NCBI RefSeq assembly: GCF_030867145.1
Contig: NC_134429.1
Span: 19,205,115 to 19,269,114 of the forward strand
DNA: 64,000 nt
Source: Opisthocomus hoazin
Taxonomy: Eukaryota > Chordata > Aves > Opisthocomiformes > Opisthocomidae
Direction: 5' to 3'
The notes below the pieces were generated by a model, which saw only the letters and a program-made list of their open reading frames with translations, did not search any database and was not told the DNA's origin. The position numbers and the translations under genes were made by a program. Numbering within the stretch: the stretch's first letter is position 1; every line of letters begins with the position of its first letter. Of the stretch, positions 1 to 12,118 are shown in pieces.

Positions 1-589
1 CCCCGTATCAGGATGTTAGTCACCCACTGGGAACAAAGCAAGTGCCTGGTGTGTCCTGCCAGCCTGCGGACTCCTGAAGGTTGCCGAGGGCTTTACAGAA
101 GTACCGGATTCACGTCGTGTAGAGCTGGGCAATTTCAGCCTTGGCTCAGTTAGGACCTTTCGGAAACTGAAGGACCTTTTCCAGAGACATGTCTCCAGCA
201 GACTGAACATACTGGAATCCGCCGCCTTACACTGGCCTTACTCTGAGGTCACGTCATTCGCTTCTGCAGACAGCGAGAGGCCCGCTTTGGTTTTGGAAGT
301 GAAGAGGAACCAGCCCCTGGATTTAACTTGCACGTTTTAATCTATTTGAGATGGTTCCCGGAGATACCCATCACCAAGAGCACAGTAGTATTTGCAGGAA
401 GCACTAGAACAGAGCAGTAGCAATACCAGGTAAAAGTCAGCCACCCCGCTTTCCAAACACACCTAGAGAGAGGCTGGCTGTCAGGCTGGCTGTTTCAGCT
501 AGCAGGTAAGAAAACCCTAGAGACACAGACATTAGTGGCACGAGTTAAACAGTGACTGACATGCTCCTTCCGTAGCATCCTCTGCACTT
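1..589. other. SDR 3' UTR and downstream flank
   Basis: This stretch follows the SDR stop codon. I see no exon with family similarity here; the short open frames lack recognisable motifs. Part of it is probably 3' UTR. Confidence 0.5.
336..341 (-). promoter_or_regulatory. Possible poly(A) signal (ATTAAA) of the SDR gene
   Basis: ATTAAA on the minus strand lies about 250 bp after the SDR stop codon, a normal 3' UTR length. It is the best hexamer I found between the stop and the window edge. It is a variant hexamer with no transcript support. Confidence 0.35.
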
Positions 590-3500
590 CTACCACGGTA
601 GAGTTTCCCCTTGCCAGTCCAGGAAGGAACCATTTTCTTTTTCGCCAAGACGGTCCAGAACGGAGAGAATACCTGGGATCGCCTCTTGCACCTGCATGGG
701 AGCCTAAAGCAAGTTAAGCTTAGGTTATTGCTGGGAATATCCTACAGAAGAGAATCAAATGGGTTGAAGGAGTCCCTGGAATCAAGTGGGGTGTATTTTC
801 CAGTTTCACAGTGTGCCTCTGCAGCACATGGAAGTGTGTCCTACACAGCGGGTTCTTGCTGAAGGGTTGGGACAACAAAAGAGTCATAATTCCATGTTTT
901 CAGGGAGATGTCACTTACCATGTTTCCACCCATGTCTGTCTGAAGCCAGCCTGGATGCAAAGAAATACAGAGAATTCCATCCGATTTCAGGTCTGCAGCA
1001 AGACATCTGGTGATCATGTTCAGCGCGGTCTGCAAGAGCAGAAACCATCTATGGTTGTGCTGGCTTTACAAACCTTGAGCAAGACCTTAAGCCAAGCTAA
1101 CTGGCACCTCCCTTCCCCCAAGCTGTCTCCTGACAAAGGAAGGGGCAGCCACAGTACCACAGTAACTTATCCAGACTTAGTCTGGGGGCTTCATTCTCAG
1201 AGGTATCCATTAGGAGAATCCTTGTGAAAGCTCTATAGCCATAAGCTTATTGCCCAAAGATGAAAATTAAGTTATGATGAAAGATAAAGTAGCATTTGAA
1301 ACTCCTAAGAAGCTGTGGGGAAAATAATATTGACAGAAGGACACTGTTTTTCTGCAATAATCACTACCCAAACATTCAGGTTTTTACTTCTGAGCAGGGA
1401 AAACAAGCATAGTAACAGCTTATGAGTAGGTGGTGTAGGAGAAACTGGATGTCTGATCTTGACTATAAGTACAAACTCAGTCTCTGGATGTGACAAAACC
1501 AAAACCTCTCGCTAACTAGCGTTAGCCTGTACAGGTCAGCACACCTTTTGCTGAGTTTCATGCCTGCCGTCTTGGCTGGACTGGAGAGGAACACAGCTAA
1601 TGGGACACACGCTTGACGGCACCAGTTCTTCCCTGAATGCCAAGTCCCTCTGAAACGGACCGACGTCAGAGCAGAGACGGAGCGTTTGTGAGCCCGTTCC
1701 TGAGAAGCTGGCATGCCTGCTCCAGGTGTACGGTTTTCACAGGTCCCATTTCCACCCACGCGAAGCACAAGAACAGTTCCTGTGTCAGCCTGTCCAAGGA
1801 AGTGCTGCACACCTACTCAGGTCACTGTCTTCAGCTCAGGGTGGTCTTTAACTCACAGGCCTGCCCTCACCCACGGAGCAGAGCCCAGGGAAGCCCACCA
1901 ACCTTTGCTATCCTGTACGGGTAGACCTTGAGGAACATCTCATTTGCCTGGACGAGTTGCATGGAGGCAGCAAGGGAGGACATATTGATAATAGCAGCTC
2001 TGTGGCAGCCCATTCCTGTGCTCAGCTGGGCTGCCTTCCTCAGCAGGGGTAGAAATGCCTGCGAAAACAAGAGTTTGTTTTAATTTGGTCGGCTTGCTCT
2101 TGGCCCCTGCAAGGCCAAGGACCTCAGAGCCCAAGACCTGGACTCTCCGGTGCTGCTCTGTGAAGAATTGCAGTACAACCCTATGCCACCAGCACGGAAT
2201 GGTGATGGCTCCCCAGACACCTTTCTATAACAGCCAGCAGTAAGTAGCAAGGACCTTCAGTCTCTTCTGCCCACCTCCTAGCCCAGCCCGCCCACTGAAG
2301 TGACCTCATCCCAGACGGATTTAAATAAAGAGAAAGATCTTTGATAGAAAGGATCTCTTGCTGCTCTCTAGGCATGCCGTTTGATATCAGATCTGTACCT
2401 GTGCAGCTCCAAGGTGCCAAACACTTGGGTTACGTGTCCAGCCCTACTAGTGGAAAAGCCTCTTATAGTACCATAGATTAAGCACATTCCTCCCAATTCT
2501 CACCTTGGTGACCATCAGCTGGGCAACTGTATTGGTTTCATAAATGGTGAGCATTGTTTCTGCCGTGACTTCTTCCAAGGAAGCAAGCACATTGATGCCA
2601 GCGTTGTTAATGAGGCAGTTCAGACCTTTGTCTCCCACAATTTCTTCCACTTCCTTGACCACTTTCTTGATGCTGTTTTCACAGACCACATCTGCACAGA
2701 GGAGCCAAGAACAGCCACAGTGAACAGTGAACCGTGGGGCTCAAACGCCGTCTGTCCCTATGCAACACACGCTAAACCAAAGCTCAGGCGTTAGTCTGAA
2801 CGGGGACACTCAGGCAGAGCACAGCCAGGACAACGCACAGAAGTCTTTACATGATTCCCTGGTGTTACCTTCAGATGAGGGGAATTGTTCTCAGCTGCTG
2901 GAGGTCACGTACAGCTGCTGATCACCCAGAAGACCAGTTTCTTAAGATGCACTCACCTGACTTCGTTGAACATACTTCTGTATGAGCCCTTTACTCACCC
3001 AGTTGGAGGAGCTTGATATTGCTGTATTGCTTGCTAAGCTGCTGGAGTTCCTAGGAAGAAGAAATTATTTGGGTTATCCTTTTTAATATCTACATCCATG
3101 GCTATCACATAAACCAGTTTGAGATCTGCACCTCCAAAGTTGTAACCGCCATTTATTTTCAGAATTGGACTGAAGAAACCGACACTACTTTGTTTTCCAA
3201 CCTGCTGAGCAGCTTCCCCGAGAGCGAGATCAGCTGCTCCAAGAAGCTGGACTCTTCACCTGCTTAGTCAAGATACCAGCACGCTCGATTGCAGAGCTCG
3301 TTCTCAGTGTGTACAGCTCGAGGGGGTGTTTGCAGCGTAATCAAAGGTCTTCGATCCAGCGGCTGCCGTTGCCGGTTCCGCGGCAGACCCGGTGCTCAGA
3401 CTGCATTCCAAGCCAGTAATTCCCTGCTTCTGTAGGAAAAGCATCATTCCCCTGAAGCTCAGCTAGTGCTAGACATCAGCTTGGGACAACAGGAATGCTT

Positions 3501-6500
3501 AAGAAAAGCCATTTGGAATTATTGCTTGCAGGAAAAGCTTCCTAGCAACTTTCCCATGGAAATCCTGCTTCCCAGCCCACTCACTAGCTTCAGTTGTCCT
3601 AACTGAAGGCAAAGCACACGTGAAACCGGCTGCATACACAGCAACTGTCCCCGAGAACAATTCTCTCTCTGCTAGATAGCTAGAATGCAGCCATCTGTCT
3701 ACTACCTCTTGGTATCAGAGTGACTTGGAGAAAATTAGTGCTCTACTGGTGGTGCTGCTGGACAAAGTGTGTCCAAACTGGGTTTAGTGGCCCAGCTGGA
3801 ATACTCAGGTTTCTGTGCCATGTAGCCAAGTGGGAAGCGTGGCCAAGTGTAACAGATGGATTGCATACTCCCAGCCATGTTTAGGAGACTGAGCAACCCT
3901 GGACAAACATTCCAGCTCAAGGAAATCCATTTCTTTAGGAGCCCTTTGGGAATAGGGGTGAGGAGGGCTGATTTTGAAAGAGTGCTTCTTTGCCACTTGG
4001 AGACACTTAGGGACTCCATGTCCTCTGTCAAGCTATAACGCATTATGTCTTTTATCTCAGTCCATACCCTGCAGGATTCTCTCCAGGCTTGTTTAGAAAA
4101 TTAGTTCTCCCACTGAGGACGATCTACAACCTCTGTTAAGGCTGTTAAGGGGAGGGGGAAGGAAGGGGAACAAGTCAGAAGTACAAAACCAGAAGACATT
4201 CCTTCCCTTCGACAGGGCTTAATGGGACGGCGTTCAACAGATTAAGGGCCCAGAACACCCTATCCTGTTTATTGATAGTCAGGCATGAAATAGTTCTGCC
4301 ATGTCAAGGCCTGCAATAATTCTGTGGCTTTGGACTGTTCGCTGGACTTCAGTTTGACAGCATCACTTAGTTGATAAAGAGCTCCAGAAGTGCTCTGGCT
4401 TCTTGAGCTTGGTTCATTTATTTATAGTCTGACTGCTTTACTCTCTGACAGAAACAAGCTACTAAGTTTTGCTAAAAGCCCCGAGATGTTTTGTGTAGTG
4501 ACAGCAACCAAGAGGCTTCTGCAGTGAGTAAGCAATATGTTAAGAACTCCAAACACTGTACCATTAAGCATTCTCCAGAACATAAACAGCATGAAATTAA
4601 AAGTGCTGCATGCAAATCAGGCTTACAGCTCAATGGTTTTTCCATTTAGTTAATTACTTGGTTAGCAAGTGACTCCCACTTGAGTGGTTGAAGTTTCTCA
4701 GAAGAAGCTTCCAGGCATAAAGCTAACCGAGACAGCTTTAGTCTTCAAGAATGTTACTCCACCTGATACAAACATCAGCTGAAAAATCCAGTTAGGAAAC
4801 CTAAAAATTGTAGAAAAGCCTATTCTTTTCCCTACTGTGACTAGAAGGAACAGCGGAGAGGAGGACTGAGACAAGTTCACGGCAGCGCAGCCAGACCCAG
4901 CCACCGCAAGCCACCAGCCACGCGTGCTGCTTCTCCTCCACCCCCACCCCAAGCAGCTTCGATCAAAGCGATCAAAAGCCTCCCGTGTCCAGAGAGCTCT
5001 GAAAAACCTGACTGCAACGCACGCGTGTACTGGTTATGGACTCCCCACTGAATCACAGAATGGTCGGGGTTGGAAGGGCCCTCTGTGGGTCACCCAGTCC
5101 AACCCCCTGCCCAAGCAGGGTCACCTACAGCAAGCTGTAGAGGACCTTGTCCAGGCGGGTCTGGAATATCTCCAGAGAAGGAGACTCCACAGCCTCCCTG
5201 GGCAGCCTGGGCCAGGGCTCCGTCACCCTCAGAGGGAAGAAGTTCTTCCTCGTGTTCAGCTGGAGCTTCCTCTGCTTCAGTTTGTGCCCATTGCCCCTTG
5301 TCCTGTCGCTGGGCACCACTGGAAAGAGTCTGGCCCCATCCTCCTGACCCCCACCCTGCAGATATTTGTAAGTATATATTAGGTTGCCTGAAGGGGTAAG
5401 CTTTCCCGAAACACACTGTGGTCATCTGTCTCATGCCTTGTTCTCCCCCAAACAAACCAACTCCCCCCCCCCAATGAATCCGAAAAACCCCAAAATAACA
5501 AAAAATAAAGCTACACGACCAAAGCTGTCTGCAGGCTGCTTCTGCAGCAGACTTGTGCCCGCTCTTTTTATCCCGACGTGCTATCGCAAAGGCGCTGTGC
5601 CCAGGACAGACAGGTGAAATCCCTGGGCAGATGGGGTCTCCCAGCGCAGCCCGACAGAGCCAGCGCAGCCCGGAAAGGCGACGCACGCGTAGCACCCCGC
5701 CAGCTCACTGGCACCGCTGATCGAAGCGCACCTTCTATTTTAATGTCACTTTACGCAGTTTCGTTTAAAGACAGTGAGTACAGCCAACAAATCCCAGGGT
5801 AAGCCATTTTTAGTTAGTGCACTGTGATAGCCGATTTAAAAACAAACAAGACAAAGAAAAACAACAAAAAGCCGCAACAGAACCCCCTGAGCCCGTGCTC
5901 AGCATGGTAGCTCCAGAAGTGCTCTGCACCTGAATAGTTACCCCTGAGAATCGGCTCTCAGGGAGTCCAAGAAAACTTTAAACTCTGATTAGCATCTGTT
6001 GTTTCCTGCTTGCTGATTTTAATTACGACTAACAAAGAGTCAGCCTCCTCCAATTTAAACAAGATCCTCTGGCAGTCAAGGCTCCAGCTACAGACTCATC
6101 AGCGCACAGGAGATTTATTGCTAGATTTCAACCAGGAATGTTATGTTGTCTTTGTCATTTAGCAAGATTTACTTTGCCTTCTTTATGAAAGCATTATTCA
6201 CTTCGGTTACAGCTCTTGGAAGGGACCTGGCCGCGCGAGGCCAGCTGGAAGCCATCGAGCCAGACTAACTCAGCCCGCAGGCAGCTCTGTCAGGCAAAGG
6301 GTGCTTGGGCATCCCTTCTCATCCCTTCTCCTCATCCCGCCGGCGCGCAGGACAAAGGCAAAGGTGTATGGCATCTGCCCGCGTCTCTCCGAGACGGGCT
6401 ATTCGGTATCGCAGCCAGCTCGCTGTCTGACTGTGTGCTAGCTTACCCCAAGCTACCCCAAATCCACGCTCCGCTCTGACTCCAGAAGAGCCAGACCTTA

Positions 6501-9500
6501 ACGCTGCAGGGAGTGCAAAGCACTTCCAGGAAAAAAAAAAAAAACCAACACACTGCAATAACCCAAAATTAGAAAGACTTCAAGCGTGCCCCCTTTGCCC
6601 CGCATAACACATCCATCTTGCTAGAGCGCTGCTCCAGAGACTGCTCCGCTGCTCTTCCCAGCAGCAGAGCACATGGCTGAGGTACGCAGCAAGGGAAAAA
6701 CAGAAACGGAGCCTGACAGAGACAGTGAGCAGCAGCACCGCAGCGAGGGCTCCGTGTCTGCCGAGGGAACACACAGCCCTGTTGGTAACACTATCTCCTG
6801 CTCCAGAGGAAGGGAAGCAGCGCATTAAGCCCTGGAAGCTTTCCAGAGCCCAGCAGAGACTCCGCAGCAGCGAGGAACTGAACGCTTTCTTGTTCACCTG
6901 GGAACGCGCTTGGGCTCACGAGGAGAGCAGGAGGAACAGGAGATGCTCCCGAGGCCCCGCGTCCAGCTCCCGGCACGGCCCAGCAGAGCCAAGCTGCGTG
7001 CAGGGAGCGCCGCGAACAGATTTACGCCACGGCCATTCGGCTCCCTGCGTCCCCCAGAAAGCCAGCCCTTCCCTCCGTACCCCAGCAAGTCGGGGGGGGG
7101 CTACACCATCATTAGGTGCTGCCTTAGGCTTTGGGTCAGTTGGTTCCCTTTTATGGGGAAGCAGGACAGGGGAAGAAAGAGCAAGGAAGAAAAGCGGGAG
7201 CGGGGGAGAATTACAGACGGGTCCCTGAGCCCGTAGAGGCTGCCCAGCAGTAACTGCGCTGTGGTTTTGTCCATCTGGAAGGCAAAGACAGGACGTCAGG
7301 GTCATTTTGTAAGAGATTTGTAGCTGCTTCCACTCTCAGCGCTGGAGCAGCCCAAGTAAAGGTCGCTCAGGATCAAGCTGCGGCTGAAGGAGCCTCGTAC
7401 GGTACTTTTCAAGGAGGGGCAGCCGTTATCTAGATGCGCCTGCGGGCCTGCTGCATGTTATCGCGTGATCGAAAGCCCATTTGTTAGGCAAATGTTTCTG
7501 CGGAGGCCACCTAGGAGCTATTCGGCACAAGAAACTCCAGTTATTACAACTCCTGCCAGCGCCGACTCACATGCGAACGCTCGCAGCTGTTGGGCATCAT
7601 CCCAGGGCCAGGAAGGCACAGGAGCCGCGCTGCTTTCCGCAGCACGCAGGGGAGAGCCGCGCCGGGCGCTCCTCCAGCATCCCCAAAGTCAGGTCCCTGG
7701 GGGTTCTTCTCTGCCCGCTGCTCGGAGGACTCCGAAGCACGCAGTCGCCTAACAGCACGCACACTGCCGAGGATTCTCGGGACAACTCTCAGCTACCGGG
7801 GACTTGCCGCTGACTGTTGTCCCCAAGACGCACGCTGGGTTTGCCAGTAGCTGAGCGTATTTAATCGCTTTTCCTTGAAAAACTGGAAAGTGGTTTTCAA
7901 AAGGGTTTTCACGTAAGCTCTTCCCATCCTTTTTCCCCCTGCCTGCGTTCTGCAACAGGAAAAGGCGACTCTGCCGGACCAGGGGAGAGCAGAATTGAAG
8001 AGAAACTGTCCCAAGTCGCTGTTCTCCAAGCTCATCCCCTAACCCAGGGGAGGAGGTGGGGGACAGCGCGCTCAGATTAAGCAGGATTTTTCATATGGTC
8101 ACTTGGCGCAAAGCAAAACAGGAGGAAACAAACAGACTGCTTGAATCCCCGTCAGGAGAAAAAGCAAGCGCCGACAGCCGAGGCGTGCGGGGGAAGAACA
8201 AGCCACCCAACCTCACAGCCCGGCCCGCACGGCCGTCGTCGACGGGCAAAGCCTGTTTCACGTGTGCTGAGACAAGGCTGCAGTGCCAGTCCGCGGAGTG
8301 CAGGAACCTAAACTCTGGGTTTTTGAGATTTGGCTGGAAAGTCAGCGAAGGCAAAAAGTTTTCTCTCTGGGGAAAAAAGAGAAAAGAGAAAAGAAAAAAG
8401 AGAAAAGAAAAAAGAGAAAAGAGAAAAGAAAAAAGAAAAAAGAGAAAAGAGAAAAGAGAAAAGAGAAAAGAAGAAAAAAGAAAAAAAGGAAAAAAGGAAA
8501 AAAGGAAAAAAGGAAAAAAGGAAAAAAGGAAAAAAGGAAAAAAGGAAAAAAGGAAAAAGGAAAAAGGAAAAAGAAACAAGAAACAAGAAACAAGAAACAA
8601 GAAACAAGAAACAAGAAAAAAAAAGAAAAAGAGAAAGAGAGAAAAAGAGAAAGAGAGAGAAAAAGAGATAAGAGAAAAAGAGAGAGAGAGAGAGAAAGAG
8701 AGAAAGAGAGAAAGAGAGAAAGAGAGAAAGAGAGAAAGAGAGAAAGAGAGAAAGAGAGAAAGAAAATCACCAAACCATTGCCTTTCCTTAGCATACCAGA
8801 CTCCAGCAACACCGCCAGACTGGATCCGAGCCTCGCGCCGGTCAGCCGTACGCGGTGCCGAGACGCCCATCGCTAGCGGCTCAAGCACGCCGGTGCTTGC
8901 CCTCTGCCAGCTACAAGGGCTGCAGCAGGGTGGAAACACACCTCAGAAGGTCAGAAAGGCTTGTGCCAACTTCATGCGTTGCAGATGGGACAGATGATAC
9001 TGGTGAGACGGCTACGATACCTTTAATAAAGATTTCCCTTCCTTGTGGAGCTTCCAAACCCATCTGTTAGAAATCTGCTTTCAGCTGGCTGCAGAGGTTT
9101 CTATTGATGTGCTGCCAAAGCGCAGCACATGGCCTAGAGGTCCTCACAAAGAACAAAAACCCACCCTGATCCACCAAGGACAAGCCTTGCCCACCCCCAG
9201 TAAAAAATAAAATAGCAACCTTCGGCTGCAGCCCATGTGTCCCGCCGGATCAGCGCTGGGGCTGCTGGAATGCGGCTCGGGGCCAGCTCCCCACCCGCGA
9301 GAGACGGGGCTGCGGCAGCCTGTCCGGGTCCCCACCGCCGCGGGCGAGGAGCGACCCAGACTCTTCCCAGGCACACTGTGCTGTCTGAAGGTTGGTTCAT
9401 CTCCTCGTGCAGGTTTACCAGCTTTTTTGCTCAGGATTTTTAAGCACCGGCGATAGGAACAACCTCACAGGTTGTGTTAAGATACATCTTGCCCCCTCCC

Positions 9501-11576
9501 TGGCAGGGTTCAAGGCCAGGTTGGATGGAGCTCTGAGCACCCTGGGCTGGTGGAAGGTGTCCCTGCCCATGGCAGGGGCATTGGAACCAGATGATCTGTA
9601 AGGTCCCTTCCAACCCAAACCATTCCATGATTCTGTGATCCGTATAATGTTTCCTCGGAAGCTCTTCCTACCGAAGGGACCATTTCACTTCTCCGTGTAA
9701 CTGATCCACGAGCGTTAGAATGAGAAGTTGCTGCTGGACACAGGGGCCGATTGGTGAAACAGAGAACCTCCCTCGGCACCGGCCAAGGCAGCTTCAGAAC
9801 AAACAACTAAGCAGGGAGATCTCTATCTCCCAGCGGGTCATGTGTCTCCGCTGGTTTCCACCGCCGCACCACGCCGTTGCGCAATCACTGATAGGAAACG
9901 CGCCTGGGACAAACGCCAGATCCCTCACAGGAGTTCGAAGCCAGCGGAAGGGCAGTGAATACCTGTTCAGGAGGTCACCAAGGGCAGAGGGGGGTCCGGG
10001 GGGGAAGCCCCAGGAGCGAGCAGCTCCCAAACGCAGCCTGCACACCACATTTCACCCTCGCTGGGCTGTTTCTCAGCAATTCCATTCAGAAACTCCCTAA
10101 ATGTGCTTTTGTGCTGGAGAGATCGTTTTGACAAGAAGAAACAACGTGCAGACCTTTTCCTCCGGTCCCGCAGGTGCCTGCAGAGCAGCGCGGCGCTGCC
10201 GGAGAACCGAGCGCTGCCGGCCCAGCCCGGGGCTCCCACCCCTGAGCGGGAGCCGCAGCGCTGGCTTTTAAAGTTTTTCCATAGCTACGCAGTAAACGAA
10301 GCTGCTACGTTCTGTTCATCGCTAGCGTGGCGTGATCACAGCTGAAAAGAATAAAATCCCCCGTGAGGGAACAGACATGGAAGATGCGTTTACCCCCGCA
10401 CGTGCCAGGGAATTCGCCTCTCGCTACGGCAGCCCGGTGCCGCGCTTGAAAGCGGGGAGGTGGCGAAGCAGGGCTCTCGGTACCAGTTCCACCGAACGCC
10501 GGTGGCAATACCCAGGGGTCTGAGACAGCCACCGAGCTGAGAGCGCAGATTCGCGCGGCTCTGGAGCGCTCGAGCTTTCCGAGGAAAGGAGGAGGGGGAT
10601 ACCTGCGTGCGTGGCTGTGGGGGAGAGCCAGGATCAGCCCGGAGATGCTACGGAGGACAGCAGCGGCCGCGAAGCGAGCGGGCTGGCCACCCTCCTCCTC
10701 CTCAGTTTGCTCCCCAAGGGTTCAGAAAATGCCATTAACTTGCCTGACCGGCGTTTATAACAGTCTCGGGATGGGGAAGGAGTCCAGACACGGCACGGCT
10801 GTAGCAGCAGGAATGTTGGCAGAAAGCGGAAAGGGCTGCGAGTGAACTCACCAGCAGCACCTAACAACAGCTGCCAGGTTTTCAGCAGCGGGCTCTGGTC
10901 CCTGCCCGGCTGAGAAGGGCACCAGGCAGAGCGTTTCATTCGCCCTTCGTTTGGGCCTTCTCACTTGTTGCACATCCAGCACAGAAAGAGAAGAGACAGC
11001 AAAGACACGGCTCGTCCTGGGGACGCAGACACGCGGGGTAGAAGAGAGGAGGAAATCGGTAACGGGCGTCCCTGGGAAGGCTTCTGGGACGGGTGGATGG
11101 CTTGTCTGTCCCACAGGGCTCCGGGCCAGCGCCCGCTTCCCTCTGGCTGCAAACCCAGCTCCGGGGCCGGAGGAGGTGGCCGGGATGCCGGGGCTGGAGG
11201 GCTCCCAGCTCTCCCCTCCGGACCTCAGACGTACCCCAGCAGCGACGTCCCCCGCTCATGGCACCTCCACCCTCGCACGCCTCCAGCCCCCCAGCTCCCA
11301 CCCCATCGCTGCCGGGACGCGCCGGTGGCAGAGATCCCCGATCCCTTCCACGCTTCCAGCAATGCCTTCTCCTCCCCACCCAACCCCGGCAGCCCCCCGG
11401 GAAGCCCCGGTTCCCCCACCCGGGGACCCCGTTACCTGCGCCTTCTCGGGGTACCGACAGGTCGCGAAGACGAAGTCCGGGGAAGGGTCGGAGGCTGCGA
11501 GCCCCCGCACCAGCCCCAGCCCGATGCCCCGGCTGCAGCCGGTGATGAGCACGGAGCGGCAGCGGGGCTGGGCCAT
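590..11576 (-). CDS. C-factor/sniffer-like short-chain dehydrogenase/reductase, six exons, 253 aa
   Basis: Exons, in transcript order: 11576-11436, 3050-2999, 2691-2504, 2058-1903, 1029-919 and 703-590 (TAG). The joined CDS is 762 nt, every intron has GT-AG ends, and every phase fits. Visible SDR motifs are the Rossmann nucleotide loop TGCSRGIG (residues 13-20), NNAG (93-96), the catalytic serine region NMSS (152-155), the catalytic pair Y175/K179 in YRIAK, and PGW (205-207). The length of about 250 residues and the ending GETLPW suit the cytosolic sniffer/C-factor carbonyl-reductase group, which uses NAD(P)H to reduce carbonyls; the substrate is unknown. There is no signal peptide or membrane segment. 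The start has a strong Kozak context (A at -3, G at +4). The catalytic set is complete, so the gene looks functional. The family call is firm; orthology to a named gene is not, so no symbol is given. Confidence 0.93.
5051..5382 (-). mobile_element. CR1 LINE 3' fragment
   Basis: On the minus strand this ends in the CR1 3' signature (CCTTCCAACC then ATTCTGTGATT). It carries the core shared with other copies here (a stretch containing CTGGCCCAGGCTGCCCAGG and CTCTGGAGATATTCCAGAC). It is 5' truncated and contains no intact reverse transcriptase. It lies in SDR intron 1, sense with that gene. Confidence 0.93.
8369..8766. repeat. Polypurine (GA-rich) compound microsatellite, about 400 bp
   Basis: The plus strand is almost pure purine. 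Blocks follow one another: mixed GAAAAGA/GAAAAAA (about 8370-8487), GGAAAAAA octamers (about 8488-8570), GAAACAA heptamers (about 8573-8615), then GAGAAAGA octamers (about 8680-8765). The only clear pyrimidines are the C of the heptamers and one T near 8669. On the SDR sense strand it is a long polypyrimidine run inside intron 1. The long open frames here are artefacts of base composition. Confidence 0.97.
9487..9640 (+). mobile_element. CR1 LINE 3' end, different subfamily
   Basis: The sequence runs through GGTTGGATGGAGCTCTGAGC and CCCTGCCCATGGCAGGGG to CCTTCCAACCCAAACC and ATTCTGTGAT. This is the classic CR1 tail, but it lacks the GAGATATTCCAG core of most other copies here, so it belongs to a different and probably older subfamily. 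It is antisense to the SDR gene. Confidence 0.9.
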
Positions 11577-12060
11577 GCTGGCACGGCTCGGTACGGCTCG
11601 GTAGAGCTCGGTACAGCTCGGTAGAGCTCGGTACGGCTCGGTAGAACTCGGTACGGCTCGGTACAGCACGGCTCGGCTCCGTACGGCTCGGTACGGCTCG
11701 GTATGGCTCGGCTCGGCTCCGTACAGCTCGGTACGGCTCGGTACAGCCCGGTACGGCTCGGTAGAGCTCGGCTCGGCTCCCGGTTCCCAACCTGCGCGGC
11801 TGCCCCGGTCCCGCCCCCGCCGCCCCGCCCGGCCCCGCACAGCCCCTCGCCCCCTCCCTCCCTCCCCGCCCCGGGGCTCGGCTCCCGCCCGGTCCCGGCC
11901 CCGGGGAGGGGGCTCGGAGAAGCAGCGGGGTCCTGGCGGGGGGGCGTGGTGGAAGCCGTTCTTCCTTCCCCCCCCCCTCCTCCCGCAGCCCGGCTCGCGG
12001 GGCCCGGCGACCTCAGCGCCCCGATGCGGGAAGTTCTGCGGGGCGGGGGGGGGGGTGTGG
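11100..12060 (-). promoter_or_regulatory. CpG-rich promoter and first-exon region of the SDR gene
   Basis: The first coding exon (11436-11576) sits in a strongly GC- and CpG-rich block. Upstream on the minus strand come the 10-bp array and then a GC-rich stretch with many CCCGCCCC-type Sp1-like boxes (about 11800-12050). There is no TATA box at the expected place. This suggests a CpG-island promoter; the transcription start cannot be fixed from sequence. Confidence 0.7.
11581..11788. repeat. 10-bp tandem array next to the SDR start codon
   Basis: About 20 imperfect copies of a decamer close to GGTACGGCTC, with variants such as GGTAGAGCTC and GGTACAGCTC. The array begins about five bases upstream of the ATG at 11576, so it must form most of the proximal 5' UTR or core promoter. 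Because 10 is not a multiple of 3, three repeat units restore the frame. The coding frame stays open through the whole array. Confidence 0.95.
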
Positions 12061-12118
12061 GAACCGGGACCCTCCGTCACGGCGGTGCCGAGCGCGGGGC
12101 CCCTTCTGCTGGGCAGGG

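Larger units (their letters stand above)
3051..11435 (-). other. Intron 1 of the SDR gene (8.4 kb)
   Basis: The donor is CAG|GTAACG at 11436/11435 and the acceptor is TTCCTAG before 3050. The intron holds two CR1 fragments (5051-5382, 9487-9640), a 400 bp polypurine array (8369-8766), and CpG-rich stretches around 6.2-8.3 and 9.2-10.7 kb. I recognise no nested gene. The long frames in it come from the low-complexity array. Confidence 0.85.

Noticed and set aside
8056-8997. Open frames of about 200-310 codons on both strands across the polypurine tract
   Set aside because: They translate a simple Lys/Glu/Arg or Phe/Ser/Leu repeat in several frames at once and exist only because the tract lacks stop codons.
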